64,000 nt of DNA, taken from Streptomyces sp. CB01373. GTDB lineage: Bacteria > Actinomycetota > Actinomycetes > Streptomycetales > Streptomycetaceae. The position numbers and the translations under genes are program-made. Every line of letters begins with the position of its first letter. The stretch's first letter is position 1. Below, piece after piece: positions 27,652-35,564 of this stretch. The stretch covers positions 1-64,000 of the forward strand of contig NZ_NNBK01000023.1 in assembly GCF_002803075.1 (NCBI RefSeq), in the 5' to 3' direction. The notes below the pieces were generated by a model, which was not told the DNA's origin, ran no database searches, and saw only the letters and a program-made list of their open reading frames with translations.

Positions 27652-28626
27652 TCAGCGCACCGACAGCAGGTCGCGCGGGTTCTCCACGAGAATCCGCCGC
27701 GCGTCCTCGTCGCTGAGACCCTGTGTCTTCAGGAGCGGGACGAAGATGGTCAGGACATGGCTGTACGGCAGGTCGTTGCCGGAGTGTCCCTTCGCCACAC
27801 CGGTCGCGCTGCTCGACAGCAGGATCCGGTCGGCGACGCCGGCCTTCACCATGTCGGCGACCAGAGCGGCACGCTCGGCGTCGGTGACGTGTTCCCCGTC
27901 CTCCACGCCGACGTGGTCGAGGGCGACGTAGGCGCCTCGCCGGGCGACCTCCAGGGGTGCTCCGGCGGCGACGGCGTCCTTGCGGTCGAGTCCGCCGACG
28001 ACGACACGGTCGGCCGCCAACTTCTCGTCCAGGACGACGTCCAGGTCGTGCGCGGCGTCGCTCCCGTAGCGGATGGAGACAGCGACGCCGGTACTCAGAG
28101 CGGTCCGGGCCGCACCCCGGAACAGGCTCTCGTCGGTCGCGGTCATGCCCTCGCGGGTCGCGGTGGTGGCCACCAGGCCCGCCGCGCCGCGGCGCTCCAC
28201 CCGCGGGACCACCATGCCCTCGGTGACCTCCTTGGTGAAGAGGTCGGCGAACTTCTCGGCCGGCCACGGCGTCGGCGGGTTGGTCTGCGGCGTGAGGAAG
28301 TAACCGCCGAGCAACTCCTCGGGGCCCTGACCCGTCGACGCGACGATGTGCACGCCGGTCGTGCGGGCGAGGGTCTCGTACAGCCGGACGTCCCGGCCGT
28401 GGAACATGCCGGTGCTGTCGACGATCGTGCCGCCGCCGTGGGCGCGGAAGTCCTTCAGCTTCGCGGCGAGGGTCTCGAAGATCTCGGCGCGGTCGATGGT
28501 GATGTCGAAGGCGTGCTCGGCGCCGGGCACCACCGACAGCAGAGCCTCGTGGACCGAGACGACACCCAGCTCGGCGGCCGGCACCGGGCCCAGGACGGTG
28601 TTCACGGTGTTGCTTTCGACGCTCAT
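27652..28626 (-). CDS. Phosphotriesterase-family paralogue without a metal site
   Basis: A 324-residue protein that aligns along its whole length with the 26646-27611 product: both begin VNTVLGPVPA-ELG, share the GGGT-VD-TG, GRDV and GVHIVA blocks, and end NP-D-L. Yet of the six metal-site residues only the first His (H26) remains: the positions of H27, K140, H174, H200 and D268 hold Ala, Ala, Arg, Gly and Ser. The reading frame is clean. It may be a regulatory or structural partner (for example a heterodimer subunit) or a pseudoenzyme binding the substrate. It is the first gene of the operon, with GAGG before the ATG at 28626; a GTG at 28638 is the alternative. Confidence 0.85.
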   Translation of the reverse strand: MSVESNTVNTVLGPVPAAELGVVSVHEALLSVVPGAEHAFDITIDRAEIFETLAAKLKDFRAHGGGTIVDSTGMFHGRDVRLYETLARTTGVHIVASTGQGPEELLGGYFLTPQTNPPTPWPAEKFADLFTKEVTEGMVVPRVERRGAAGLVATTATREGMTATDESLFRGAARTALSTGVAVSIRYGSDAAHDLDVVLDEKLAADRVVVGGLDRKDAVAAGAPLEVARRGAYVALDHVGVEDGEHVTDAERAALVADMVKAGVADRILLSSSATGVAKGHSGNDLPYSHVLTIFVPLLKTQGLSDEDARRILVENPRDLLSVR

Positions 28627-28689
28627 GGCTTGCCTCACATGTCCGGCGTGGGGTGCCCGCGCACCCTGTGGCTGCCGTCACGGTAGCCA

Positions 28690-28714
28690 TTCGCTTTACA
28701 TGCCGTCAATGAAA
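28690..28714 (-). promoter_or_regulatory. Shared 25-bp operator/promoter element (copy 1)
   Basis: Read towards the hydrolase operon this is TTTCATTGACG, four variable bases (GCAT), GTAAAGCGAA. The same element with 22 of 25 bases identical lies at 40360-40384 upstream of an MFS gene. It includes a TTGACG hexamer that could be a -35 box. The element ends 64 bases before the ATG at 28626. Confidence 0.7.
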
Positions 28715-28823
28715 CGAACACCACGAAAAAACAATTCGCCAAGGGTTGCGCGAACGCGACCGGACCCCTTGCGCCGGCGCGCACTGTCAAGTGCATGACA
28801 CATGCACGCCATGCATGAAGAGC

Positions 28824-28833
28824 CATGTAAAGC
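28824..28833 (+). promoter_or_regulatory. Half-site CATGTAAAGC before the P450 operon
   Basis: This decamer is an inverted copy of 28693-28702 inside the shared 25-bp element, so each divergent operon has the same half-site in the same orientation. It lies 42 bases before the P450 start codon. Confidence 0.55.
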
Positions 28834-28875
28834 ATTCACTTGTTCGATATGAGGTCGGACACTTCACTGTGGGGC

Positions 28876-30048
28876 ATGAGCACCCCGCCTACCTCCGACG
28901 TCGACCTCTTCGCCGACGAAGTCGTCCTCGATCCCTACCCCGTCTACGCCGAACTCCGGGAACGGGGCCCCGTCGTCCACCTCCCGGAGAACGACGTCTA
29001 CGCGCTGACGCGGTACGACGTCGTCCGTGGCGCCCTCGCCGACTGGGAGTCGTTCTCCTCGGCCTCGATCGCGTTCAATCCGATGGCCAACGAGGCGCTC
29101 ACCGGCACCTCGCTCGCGTCCGACCCGCCCGTGCACACCCAGCTGCGCGCCACGCTCACCGAGAACCTCTCCCCGCGTGCGCTGCGCGGTCTCAAGGCCG
29201 GGATCGAGACGAAGGCGGACGCCCTCGTGGCCGGGCTCGTCGAGAAGGGCTCCTTCGAGGCCATCGACGCGCTCGCCCGGGCCTTCCCGCTGGAGGTCGT
29301 CGCGGACCTGATCGGCTTCACCGGTCACGTGCGCGACAACATGCTCCGCTGGGGACAGGCCGCCATGCAGGTCCTCGGCCCCATGAACCAGCGCACGGCC
29401 GAGAACTTCCCCATCGCCGGCGAGCTCTACGCCTGGTGCTCCCAGGTCAAGGCCGACGACCTCGCGGAAGGGTCCGTGGGCCGCGGCATCTTCGAGGCCG
29501 AGGACCGCGGCGCCATCCCGGCGGACACGGCCGGCCACATCATCCACCAGTACCTCGGGGCCGGCGTCGACACCACCATCGCGGCGATCGGCAACATCGT
29601 CGCCCTCTTCGCCCGGCATCCCGACCAGCTCGCCCTGGTCCGCGAGAACCCGTCGCTGGTCCCCGCGGCGTTCAACGAGGTACTGCGCTTCTGGGCTCCC
29701 GTCCACGCCTGGGGCCGGCGCGTCACGAAGGACGTCACGATCGAAGGGGCGGTCGTCCCGGCGGGCGCACAGGTCGCGATCCTGTTCGGCGCCGGCAACC
29801 GCGACCCCCGGCACTACGAGAACCCGGACTCCTTCCTCGTCGAGCGCAATCCTGTCGACCACCTGTCGTTCGGCTACGGCCCGCACGGCTGCGCCGGCCA
29901 GGGGCTCGCCCGCCTGGAGGCGCACGCCGTGATCGAGGCGCTCTCCCGGCGTGTCGAGCGCCTCGTCGCCGGACCCGAGGTCCGCGTCCCCAGCAACACC
30001 ACCCGGAGCATCGAGGAGCTCCCCGTCCTGGAGGTGATCCCCGCATGA
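28876..30048 (+). CDS. Cytochrome P450 (class I, soluble)
   Basis: A 390-residue bacterial P450. The I-helix oxygen-binding motif GAGVDTT is near residue 230, the ExxR motif (EVLRF) near 270, and the heme ligand is Cys339 in FGYGPHGCAGQ. I chose the ATG at 28876 with GGGG before it; ATG 28849 and TTG 28840 lie upstream. Its stop overlaps the ferredoxin ATG, which in turn overlaps the reductase, so the complete electron chain is one operon. It probably hydroxylates or dealkylates the starting compound of the island. The I-helix has VDTT rather than the common DETT. Confidence 0.9.
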   Translation: MSTPPTSDVDLFADEVVLDPYPVYAELRERGPVVHLPENDVYALTRYDVVRGALADWESFSSASIAFNPMANEALTGTSLASDPPVHTQLRATLTENLSPRALRGLKAGIETKADALVAGLVEKGSFEAIDALARAFPLEVVADLIGFTGHVRDNMLRWGQAAMQVLGPMNQRTAENFPIAGELYAWCSQVKADDLAEGSVGRGIFEAEDRGAIPADTAGHIIHQYLGAGVDTTIAAIGNIVALFARHPDQLALVRENPSLVPAAFNEVLRFWAPVHAWGRRVTKDVTIEGAVVPAGAQVAILFGAGNRDPRHYENPDSFLVERNPVDHLSFGYGPHGCAGQGLARLEAHAVIEALSRRVERLVAGPEVRVPSNTTRSIEELPVLEVIPA

Positions 30049-30233
30049 AGATCGTCCTTGACCGCCCCCGCTGTGAGGGCCACGGCCTGTGCGAGGAGGC
30101 CGCGCCGCAGCTCATGCACCTCGACGACGAGGGCGAACTGGTCCTGGACCGCGAGGAGGTCGGTGAGGCCGACGCCGCCCTGGCGAACGCCGCCGTCCGT
30201 GTGTGCCCGGTCGCGGCGCTGAGGGTCGTATGA
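30045..30233 (+). CDS. Ferredoxin with Cys-His cluster site
   Basis: A 62-residue ferredoxin with C10-x2-H13-x2-C16 and C54-P. In ordinary [3Fe-4S]/[4Fe-4S] ferredoxins position 13 is Cys (or Ala/Gly); actinobacterial P450 partners are known with His here. It passes electrons from the reductase to the P450. Start and stop overlap both neighbours by 4 bases. Confidence 0.9.
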   Translation: MKIVLDRPRCEGHGLCEEAAPQLMHLDDEGELVLDREEVGEADAALANAAVRVCPVAALRVV

Positions 30234-31372
30234 GCACCGGCACTCTGAGGCGCGTCGTCGTCGTCGGCAACGGGATCGCCGGGCTCACCGCGGCCGACAC
30301 CCTCCGCGAGGCCGGCTTCGACGGCGAGCTGACCATCGTCGGCGACGAACGGCACCCGGCATACAGCCGCCCGGCCCTGTCGAAGGCGCTCCTGCTCGAC
30401 GGTGACGACATGTCGTCGCACGAGCTGCCGCCGGCCGGCCACGGGGCGAGCGAGCTGCTCGGCGTGCGGGCGACCGGCCTCGACCTCGACCGCCGGCTCG
30501 TCTCGCTCGACGACGGTACGGCGCTGCCGTACGACCGCGTCGTCCTGGCCACCGGTTCCCGGGCGCGACGTCTCTCCGATCTGCCCGGGGAAGTCACCCT
30601 GCGCGGACTCGACGACGCGCTGTCCCTGCGCGGCCGGCTGGCGACCGGGCCGTCGGTCGTCGTGGTGGGCGGCGGCCCACTCGGCATGGAGATCGCGTCC
30701 GGATGTCTGGCCGGCGGCTGCAAGGTCACGCTCGTCTCCCAGGGCGCGCCGCTGATTCTCCAGCTCGGCCCGTATCTCGCCGACGTGTTCATCAAGGCCG
30801 CCCTGGGGCAGGGTCTCACCGTCGTGGAGACCGCGGCCGCCCGGCTAGAGGGGAGCGACGGAAGCACCCGGGTCGTCCTCGACGAGGGCGGGGTTCTCGA
30901 GGCCGAGGTGATCCTGACCGCCGCCGGCGACGTTCCCAACACCGAGTGGCTCGCCGAATCGGGACTCATCGCCAAGGGCGCCATCCCGGTCGACGAACGC
31001 GGTCTCGTCCGCCCCGACGTGGCGGCTGTCGGCGATCTCGCGGCCTTCCCCACCCCGCAGGGCCTGCGCCGCATCCCTCTGTGGAGCAGCGCGATCGAGC
31101 AGGCGAAGGTCGCGGCGCGGGCACTCGTCCGCGGCGACGAGGCTCCGCCGCTGCGGTTCCAGCCGTACTTCTGGACGGAGCAGTTCGGAGTGAGTCTGAA
31201 GGCGGTGGGCAACCTGCCGGTGGAAGGGGAGCCGGAGTACGTCGACGGAGGGCCCGGCGGCGGTCCGGCGCTGATGCGCTGGTCGCACGAGGACGGCACC
31301 GGTGACGCCGTGGCGCTCAACTACCGGATCCCGATCCCCCGGCTGCGCCGGATGACCCGGGCGGCCACGTAG
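30230..31372 (+). CDS. NAD(P)H:ferredoxin reductase
   Basis: A 380-residue FAD/NAD(P)H oxidoreductase of the putidaredoxin-reductase type. FAD site: RVVVVGNGIAGLTAADTL at residues 6-23; NAD(P)H site: VVVVGGGPLGMEIASG near 143-158; second FAD motif: VAAVGDLAAFP near 265; C-terminal interface: YFWTEQFGVSLKAVG near 313. It completes the P450-ferredoxin-reductase chain and is co-translated with the ferredoxin. The active-site pattern is that of reductases without a redox-active disulfide. Confidence 0.92.
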   Translation: MSTGTLRRVVVVGNGIAGLTAADTLREAGFDGELTIVGDERHPAYSRPALSKALLLDGDDMSSHELPPAGHGASELLGVRATGLDLDRRLVSLDDGTALPYDRVVLATGSRARRLSDLPGEVTLRGLDDALSLRGRLATGPSVVVVGGGPLGMEIASGCLAGGCKVTLVSQGAPLILQLGPYLADVFIKAALGQGLTVVETAAARLEGSDGSTRVVLDEGGVLEAEVILTAAGDVPNTEWLAESGLIAKGAIPVDERGLVRPDVAAVGDLAAFPTPQGLRRIPLWSSAIEQAKVAARALVRGDEAPPLRFQPYFWTEQFGVSLKAVGNLPVEGEPEYVDGGPGGGPALMRWSHEDGTGDAVALNYRIPIPRLRRMTRAAT

Positions 31373-31382
31373 GGTTCGCCGC

Positions 31383-32306
31383 ATGAGCACAGAGGAACGG
31401 GGCACCACGGGTTCGGGCCTGGACCGACTGGCCTCGGTCAACCTGAACCTGCTGGTGCCCCTCCTCGCGCTCCTCGAGGAGCGTTCGGTGACCAGGGCCG
31501 CGGAGCGGGTCGGTCTGTCGCAGCCGGCCATGAGCCACGCCCTGACGAGAATGCGGCGCATGCTGGGGGACGACCTCGTCGTCCGGCAAGGGAGCGGGGT
31601 CACGCTGACACCGCGCGCACTGGAGTTGGTGGGGCCGCTGCGCAGTGCCCTGCAGCAGACGGCACGCATCGTGAACTTCCCCCTCTTCGACCCCGCGACT
31701 GACCGGCGGGTCATCACGGTCGCCATGACGAACAGCACGGCGTTCGTCGTGGGGCCCCGGCTGACCCAGCTCGTCACCGAGCGCGCTCCGCACGCCACGC
31801 TGCGACTGCGGACGATCACAGTGCCGACCGAGGCGACCTTCACCGATCAGGGCGTCGACGTCGTGCTGATCTCCGAGGGGCACCTCTCGCCGTATCCGCG
31901 CGAGCGCCTGTACGACGACCGCTGTGTGGTGGTGGCCTCCCCGGACACCCCACCGGACGCCGGCGCGCTCGAACTCCTGACGACACAGCCGCACATCGTC
32001 GTCGACACCGACCGGCGGGTCTTTCCCTACTCCGTGCTGGAGGACAAGGGCATCCCCTACCGGGTGGGCCAGCTGAGCTCCGACTTCCTGCTGGTGCCCT
32101 TTCTGGTCGCCCGCGCGGGCGGCGTCGCTCTCCTGCGCTACCAGGTCGCCGCCGCCATGCGCACGCTCGCCGACCTGCGGATCGAGGAGTTCCCCTTCCC
32201 GCTTCCCGGACTCGGGATCGACATGGTCTGGAACCCCCGGCTGGCCGATCAGTACTTCGTCGAATGGCTCCGGGCGCTGCTCCTCGACGTCGCGGCGGGG
32301 CTCTGA
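31383..32306 (+). CDS. LysR-family transcriptional regulator
   Basis: A 307-residue regulator. The N-terminal winged helix reads NLNLLVPLLALLEERSVTRA and AERVGLSQPAMSHALTRMRR (about residues 20-58), the NodD/NahR-like subgroup typical of aromatic catabolism. The effector domain follows from about residue 100 (PATDRRVITVAM). It begins 10 bases after the ferredoxin reductase and may be co-transcribed with the P450 operon. It is a candidate reader of the shared 25-bp element. It is convergent with the TetR gene, 5 bases apart. Confidence 0.88.
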   Translation: MSTEERGTTGSGLDRLASVNLNLLVPLLALLEERSVTRAAERVGLSQPAMSHALTRMRRMLGDDLVVRQGSGVTLTPRALELVGPLRSALQQTARIVNFPLFDPATDRRVITVAMTNSTAFVVGPRLTQLVTERAPHATLRLRTITVPTEATFTDQGVDVVLISEGHLSPYPRERLYDDRCVVVASPDTPPDAGALELLTTQPHIVVDTDRRVFPYSVLEDKGIPYRVGQLSSDFLLVPFLVARAGGVALLRYQVAAAMRTLADLRIEEFPFPLPGLGIDMVWNPRLADQYFVEWLRALLLDVAAGL

Positions 32307-32311
32307 CCCGG

Positions 32312-32920
32312 TCAGCTCAGCAGCCGCACCCAGCTGGCACCGAGCTCGTCGAGCATCTGGTCGCGCGTGATCTTCCAGTCGGCACCGTCCCAGTGCTGGG
32401 CGACGTAGTCGAGCTGGGACATGGCGAGAACGCCCCGGAAGTGGCGTTGGTGGGGTTCGAGGCGCCCGGCCGCCGTCAGTCCGTCCTCGATGTCGCTGAT
32501 GGCCTCCTCCAGCCACCGCTCGACCAGGTCGGGGAGATCCGGATCGATCACCGCGGCATCGCGGCCGATGCGGATGATCGGCCGGATGGCCGGCCAGCTC
32601 TCGGCGGTCCGTCGCAGCCACGCCATGATCGCCTCCGGCGTCCCCTCGGCGACGGTGGCCACCAGGTCCCGCGCCGTGGAACCGTGTTCGGGAGAGCGGA
32701 CGCGCTGCAGCACCTCGTTGAGCTGCTCGTCGATCAGTGCCCTCATCAGGTCACTGCGCGAGGGGAAGTATGCGTAGAAGGTCACGCGCGTGGTGCCCGC
32801 GGCGGTCGCGATGTCGTCGACCGTGGTGGCTGCGTACCCCTTCGTCTTGAACAGCTCGAGTCCCGACTCCAGCAGCAGACGGCGGGTCATCTGCTTCTGT
32901 GCCTCACGAAGGTTCGCCAT
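32312..32920 (-). CDS. TetR-family transcriptional regulator
   Basis: A 202-residue repressor. The HTH is at about residues 26-50 (AATTVDDIATAAGTTRVTFYAYF), preceded by LLLESGLELFKTKGY, exactly as in the family. The C-terminal ligand-binding part is helical. The ATG at 32920 begins MANLREAQK; an upstream in-frame start adds 13 residues. It lies just after the end of the gentisate/3-oxoadipate operon on the same strand but is separated by 93 bp that include a CTTACATCGAGTAAAG sequence, so it probably has its own promoter. Confidence 0.88.
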   Translation of the reverse strand: MANLREAQKQMTRRLLLESGLELFKTKGYAATTVDDIATAAGTTRVTFYAYFPSRSDLMRALIDEQLNEVLQRVRSPEHGSTARDLVATVAEGTPEAIMAWLRRTAESWPAIRPIIRIGRDAAVIDPDLPDLVERWLEEAISDIEDGLTAAGRLEPHQRHFRGVLAMSQLDYVAQHWDGADWKITRDQMLDELGASWVRLLS

Positions 32921-33013
32921 GCCCGAGATCCTAACGCCGTCTCTGCACGGCGAACGCACACACCGAACTTTTGCTTTTCACACCACCTGCGATCTTTACT
33001 CGATGTAAGGAAT

Positions 33014-33682
33014 TCAGGCGTTCAACTGCACGGAGAGCCGCTCCCGCAGTTCCGCCACCGCAATGCCGTACGTCTCCAGGACCCGGACACCGTCCGGGCC
33101 GACGGCGAAGACGCCGTGGTCGGTGTAGACGCGGTGGACACAGCCGGGTCCGGTGAGCGGGTACGTGCACGCGGGGACCAGTTTGGGGGCGCCGTCCCGG
33201 GTGAACAGCTTCATCATCACCAGGACCCGCCGTGCTCCGACGGCGAGGTCCATCGCACCGCCCACGGCGGGGATGGCGTCGGGGTCACCCGTGTGCCAGT
33301 TGGCAAGGTCACCGTGCTGGGACACCTGAAACGCCCCGAGGACGCACACGTCCAGGTGACCGCCGCGCATCATCGCGAAGGAGTCGGCGTGGTGGAAGTA
33401 CGCCGACCCCGGCAGCTCGGTGACCGGCACCTTCCCGGCGTTGGTGAGATCGGGGTCGATCTCGTCGCCGGTCGCGGCCGGGCCCATGCCGAGCATGCCG
33501 TTCTCTGTGTGCAGCACGATCCCCGCGTCCGGCGACAGGTGCTCGGCGATCCGGGTCGGCTGCCCGATGCCCAGGTTGACGTACGAGCCGGCCGGTATGT
33601 CGCGGGAGATGCGGGCGGCGAGTTCGTCGGTGGTGAGCGGGCCCCGGTCGGTGTGCTCCACGGTGGTGGCTGCGGTCGTCAT
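33014..33682 (-). CDS. pcaJ: 3-oxoadipate/3-oxoacid CoA-transferase subunit B
   Basis: A 222-residue beta subunit of a class I CoA transferase. VNLGIGQPTRIAEHL and the catalytic-glutamate motif LHTENGMLGMGP (Glu near residue 52) are visible, followed by GGHLDVCVLGAFQVS. With its partner it moves CoA from succinyl-CoA to 3-oxoadipate. Its start shares a base with the stop of the alpha subunit, and the thiolase precedes both, the classical pcaIJF set. Last gene of a seven-gene operon. Confidence 0.9.
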   Translation of the reverse strand: MTTAATTVEHTDRGPLTTDELAARISRDIPAGSYVNLGIGQPTRIAEHLSPDAGIVLHTENGMLGMGPAATGDEIDPDLTNAGKVPVTELPGSAYFHHADSFAMMRGGHLDVCVLGAFQVSQHGDLANWHTGDPDAIPAVGGAMDLAVGARRVLVMMKLFTRDGAPKLVPACTYPLTGPGCVHRVYTDHGVFAVGPDGVRVLETYGIAVAELRERLSVQLNA

Positions 33683-34374
33683 CAGCGGGCTCCTTGCACG
33701 GTCAGCCGGCGGGCCTCGGCCCGCACCAGGCGGTCGACGTAGATGCCCGGGGTGACCACCGTCTCCGGGTCGATCTCCCCGACGGGCACGATCTCGGTGA
33801 CCTGGGCGACGACCGTGGCGGCCGCGGTGGCCATGACGGGGCCGAAGTTCCGGGCGGTCTTGCGGTAGACGAGATTGCCCATGCCGTCCCCCCGGTGCGC
33901 CGAGATCAAAGCCACGTCGCCCTTGATCGGGTACTCCAGGACGTGGACGCGTCCGTCGATCTCCCGGGTCTCCTTGCCCTGCGCCAGCGGGGTGCCGACG
34001 CCGACCGGGCTGTAGAAGGCGCCGATGCCCGCCCCGGCGGCCCGCATCCGCTCGGCGAGGGTGCCCTGCGGTACGACCTCCAGCTCGACCCGGCCGGCCC
34101 GGTACAGGTCGTCGAAGACGTAGGAGTCGCTCTGCCGGGGGAAGGAGCAGATCACCTTGCGCACCCGGCCGGCCTTCAGCAGCGCGGCCAGGCCCACGTC
34201 CCCGTTGCCGGCGTTGTTGGACACCACGGTCAGGTCGCCGGCGCCCTGCCGGATGAGGGCGTCGATGAGGTCGAACGGCATGCCCGCCAGACCGAATCCG
34301 CCCACCAGGACCGTCGAACCGTCCTCGATGCCCGCCACGGCCTCGTCGGCCGTGGCGGCGATGGTCGTGGTCAT
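33682..34374 (-). CDS. pcaI: 3-oxoadipate/3-oxoacid CoA-transferase subunit A
   Basis: A 230-residue alpha subunit. The CoA-binding loop GGFGLAGMPFDLI is near residues 23-35, with SNNAGNGDVGLAALLKAGRV and SGVG-like FYSPVGVGTPLAQGKETREI further on. It forms a heterodimer or heterotetramer with the next gene's product. It overlaps the thiolase stop by 4 bases. Acetoacetate:succinyl-CoA transferases look alike, so the 3-oxoadipate assignment rests on the thiolase and pathway context. Confidence 0.9.
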   Translation of the reverse strand: MTTTIAATADEAVAGIEDGSTVLVGGFGLAGMPFDLIDALIRQGAGDLTVVSNNAGNGDVGLAALLKAGRVRKVICSFPRQSDSYVFDDLYRAGRVELEVVPQGTLAERMRAAGAGIGAFYSPVGVGTPLAQGKETREIDGRVHVLEYPIKGDVALISAHRGDGMGNLVYRKTARNFGPVMATAAATVVAQVTEIVPVGEIDPETVVTPGIYVDRLVRAEARRLTVQGAR

Positions 34375-35564
34375 CCCTGGCTCACCTCGTCGGTCACGTT
34401 CTCCAGGACCACGGCGAGGGCCTGGCCCACGCCGATGCAGATGGCCGCGACGCCCCAGCGCTGTCGCCGCTCGCGCAGCACCTTGGCCAGGGTCCCGAGG
34501 AGCCGGCCTCCCGAGGCGCCCAGCGGGTGTCCGAGCGCGATGGCGCCGCCCCGGGTATTGACGATCTCCGGGTCGACGCCCCAGGCATCCACGCAGGCGA
34601 GCGACTGGACCGCGAACGCCTCGTTGAGCTCGACCGCGCCCACGTCGTCCCAGCCGATCCCGGCCCGGCGCAGCGCCTTCTCGGCCGCCTCCACCGGGGC
34701 GAAGCCGAACATCTGCGGCTCGACCGCGTGCACGCCGCGCCCGGCGACGCGGGCGACCGGGGCCAGCCCGATCCGGCCGGCCGCCGCCCCGGTCCCCAGC
34801 AGCACGGCCGACGCCCCGTCGCTCAGCGGGGAGGCGTTGCCGGCCGTGATCGTCCCGTCCGGGCGGAACGACGGTTTCAGTGCTGCCAGCTTCGCGGGGT
34901 CGGTGCCGGGGCGAATGCCCTCGTCACGGGCGAGGTCCTCCGTCGGGAGGACCAGGTCGTCGTAGAAGCCGTCGTCCCAGGCGGCGGCCGCGAGCCGGTG
35001 CGAGCGCACCGCGAACTCGTCCTGCCGCTCACGGGAGATCGAGAACTTCTCCTGGAGCAGTTCGTTGCTCTCCCCCAGCGAGACCGTCCACTCCTTGGGC
35101 ATCGCCGGGTTGACCAGCCGCCAGCCCAGGGTGGTGGAGACGGCGGTGACATCGCGGGCGGGGTAGGCCCGGTCCGGTTTGGGCAACACCCAGGGTGCCC
35201 GGGTCATGGACTCCACGCCGCCGGCGACGACGACGTCCACGTCGCCGGACTCCAGGGTGCGCGAGGCGATGATCGCCGCGTCCAGACTGGAGCCGCACAG
35301 CCGGTTCACGGTGGTGGCGGGTACGCTCACCGGCAGTCCCGCCAGCAGCACCGCCATCCGGCCGACGTTGCGGTTGTCCTCACCGGCCCCGTTGGCGTTG
35401 CCCCACACCACGTCTCCGATCGCGGCGTGGTCCAGGCCGGGTACCTTGGCCAGCAGGCCGGTGAGCGCGGTGGCGGCGAGGTCGTCGGGGCGCGCCCCGG
35501 CGAGGGCCCCGTTGAACCGGCCGAAGGGGGTTCGGGCCGCCGCGTACAGGTAGGCGTCGCTCAT
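34371..35564 (-). CDS. pcaF: Thiolase, probably 3-oxoadipyl-CoA thiolase
   Basis: A 397-residue thiolase with acyl-accepting Cys90 (NRLCGSSLDA), catalytic His in GGAIALGHPLGASG and second Cys in ICIGVGQAL near the C-terminus. It cleaves a 3-oxoacyl-CoA to acetyl-CoA and a shortened acyl-CoA, giving succinyl-CoA from 3-oxoadipyl-CoA. Linkage to the two CoA-transferase subunits supports PcaF over a biosynthetic thiolase. Translationally coupled on both sides. Confidence 0.9.
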   Translation of the reverse strand: MSDAYLYAAARTPFGRFNGALAGARPDDLAATALTGLLAKVPGLDHAAIGDVVWGNANGAGEDNRNVGRMAVLLAGLPVSVPATTVNRLCGSSLDAAIIASRTLESGDVDVVVAGGVESMTRAPWVLPKPDRAYPARDVTAVSTTLGWRLVNPAMPKEWTVSLGESNELLQEKFSISRERQDEFAVRSHRLAAAAWDDGFYDDLVLPTEDLARDEGIRPGTDPAKLAALKPSFRPDGTITAGNASPLSDGASAVLLGTGAAAGRIGLAPVARVAGRGVHAVEPQMFGFAPVEAAEKALRRAGIGWDDVGAVELNEAFAVQSLACVDAWGVDPEIVNTRGGAIALGHPLGASGGRLLGTLAKVLRERRQRWGVAAICIGVGQALAVVLENVTDEVSQG

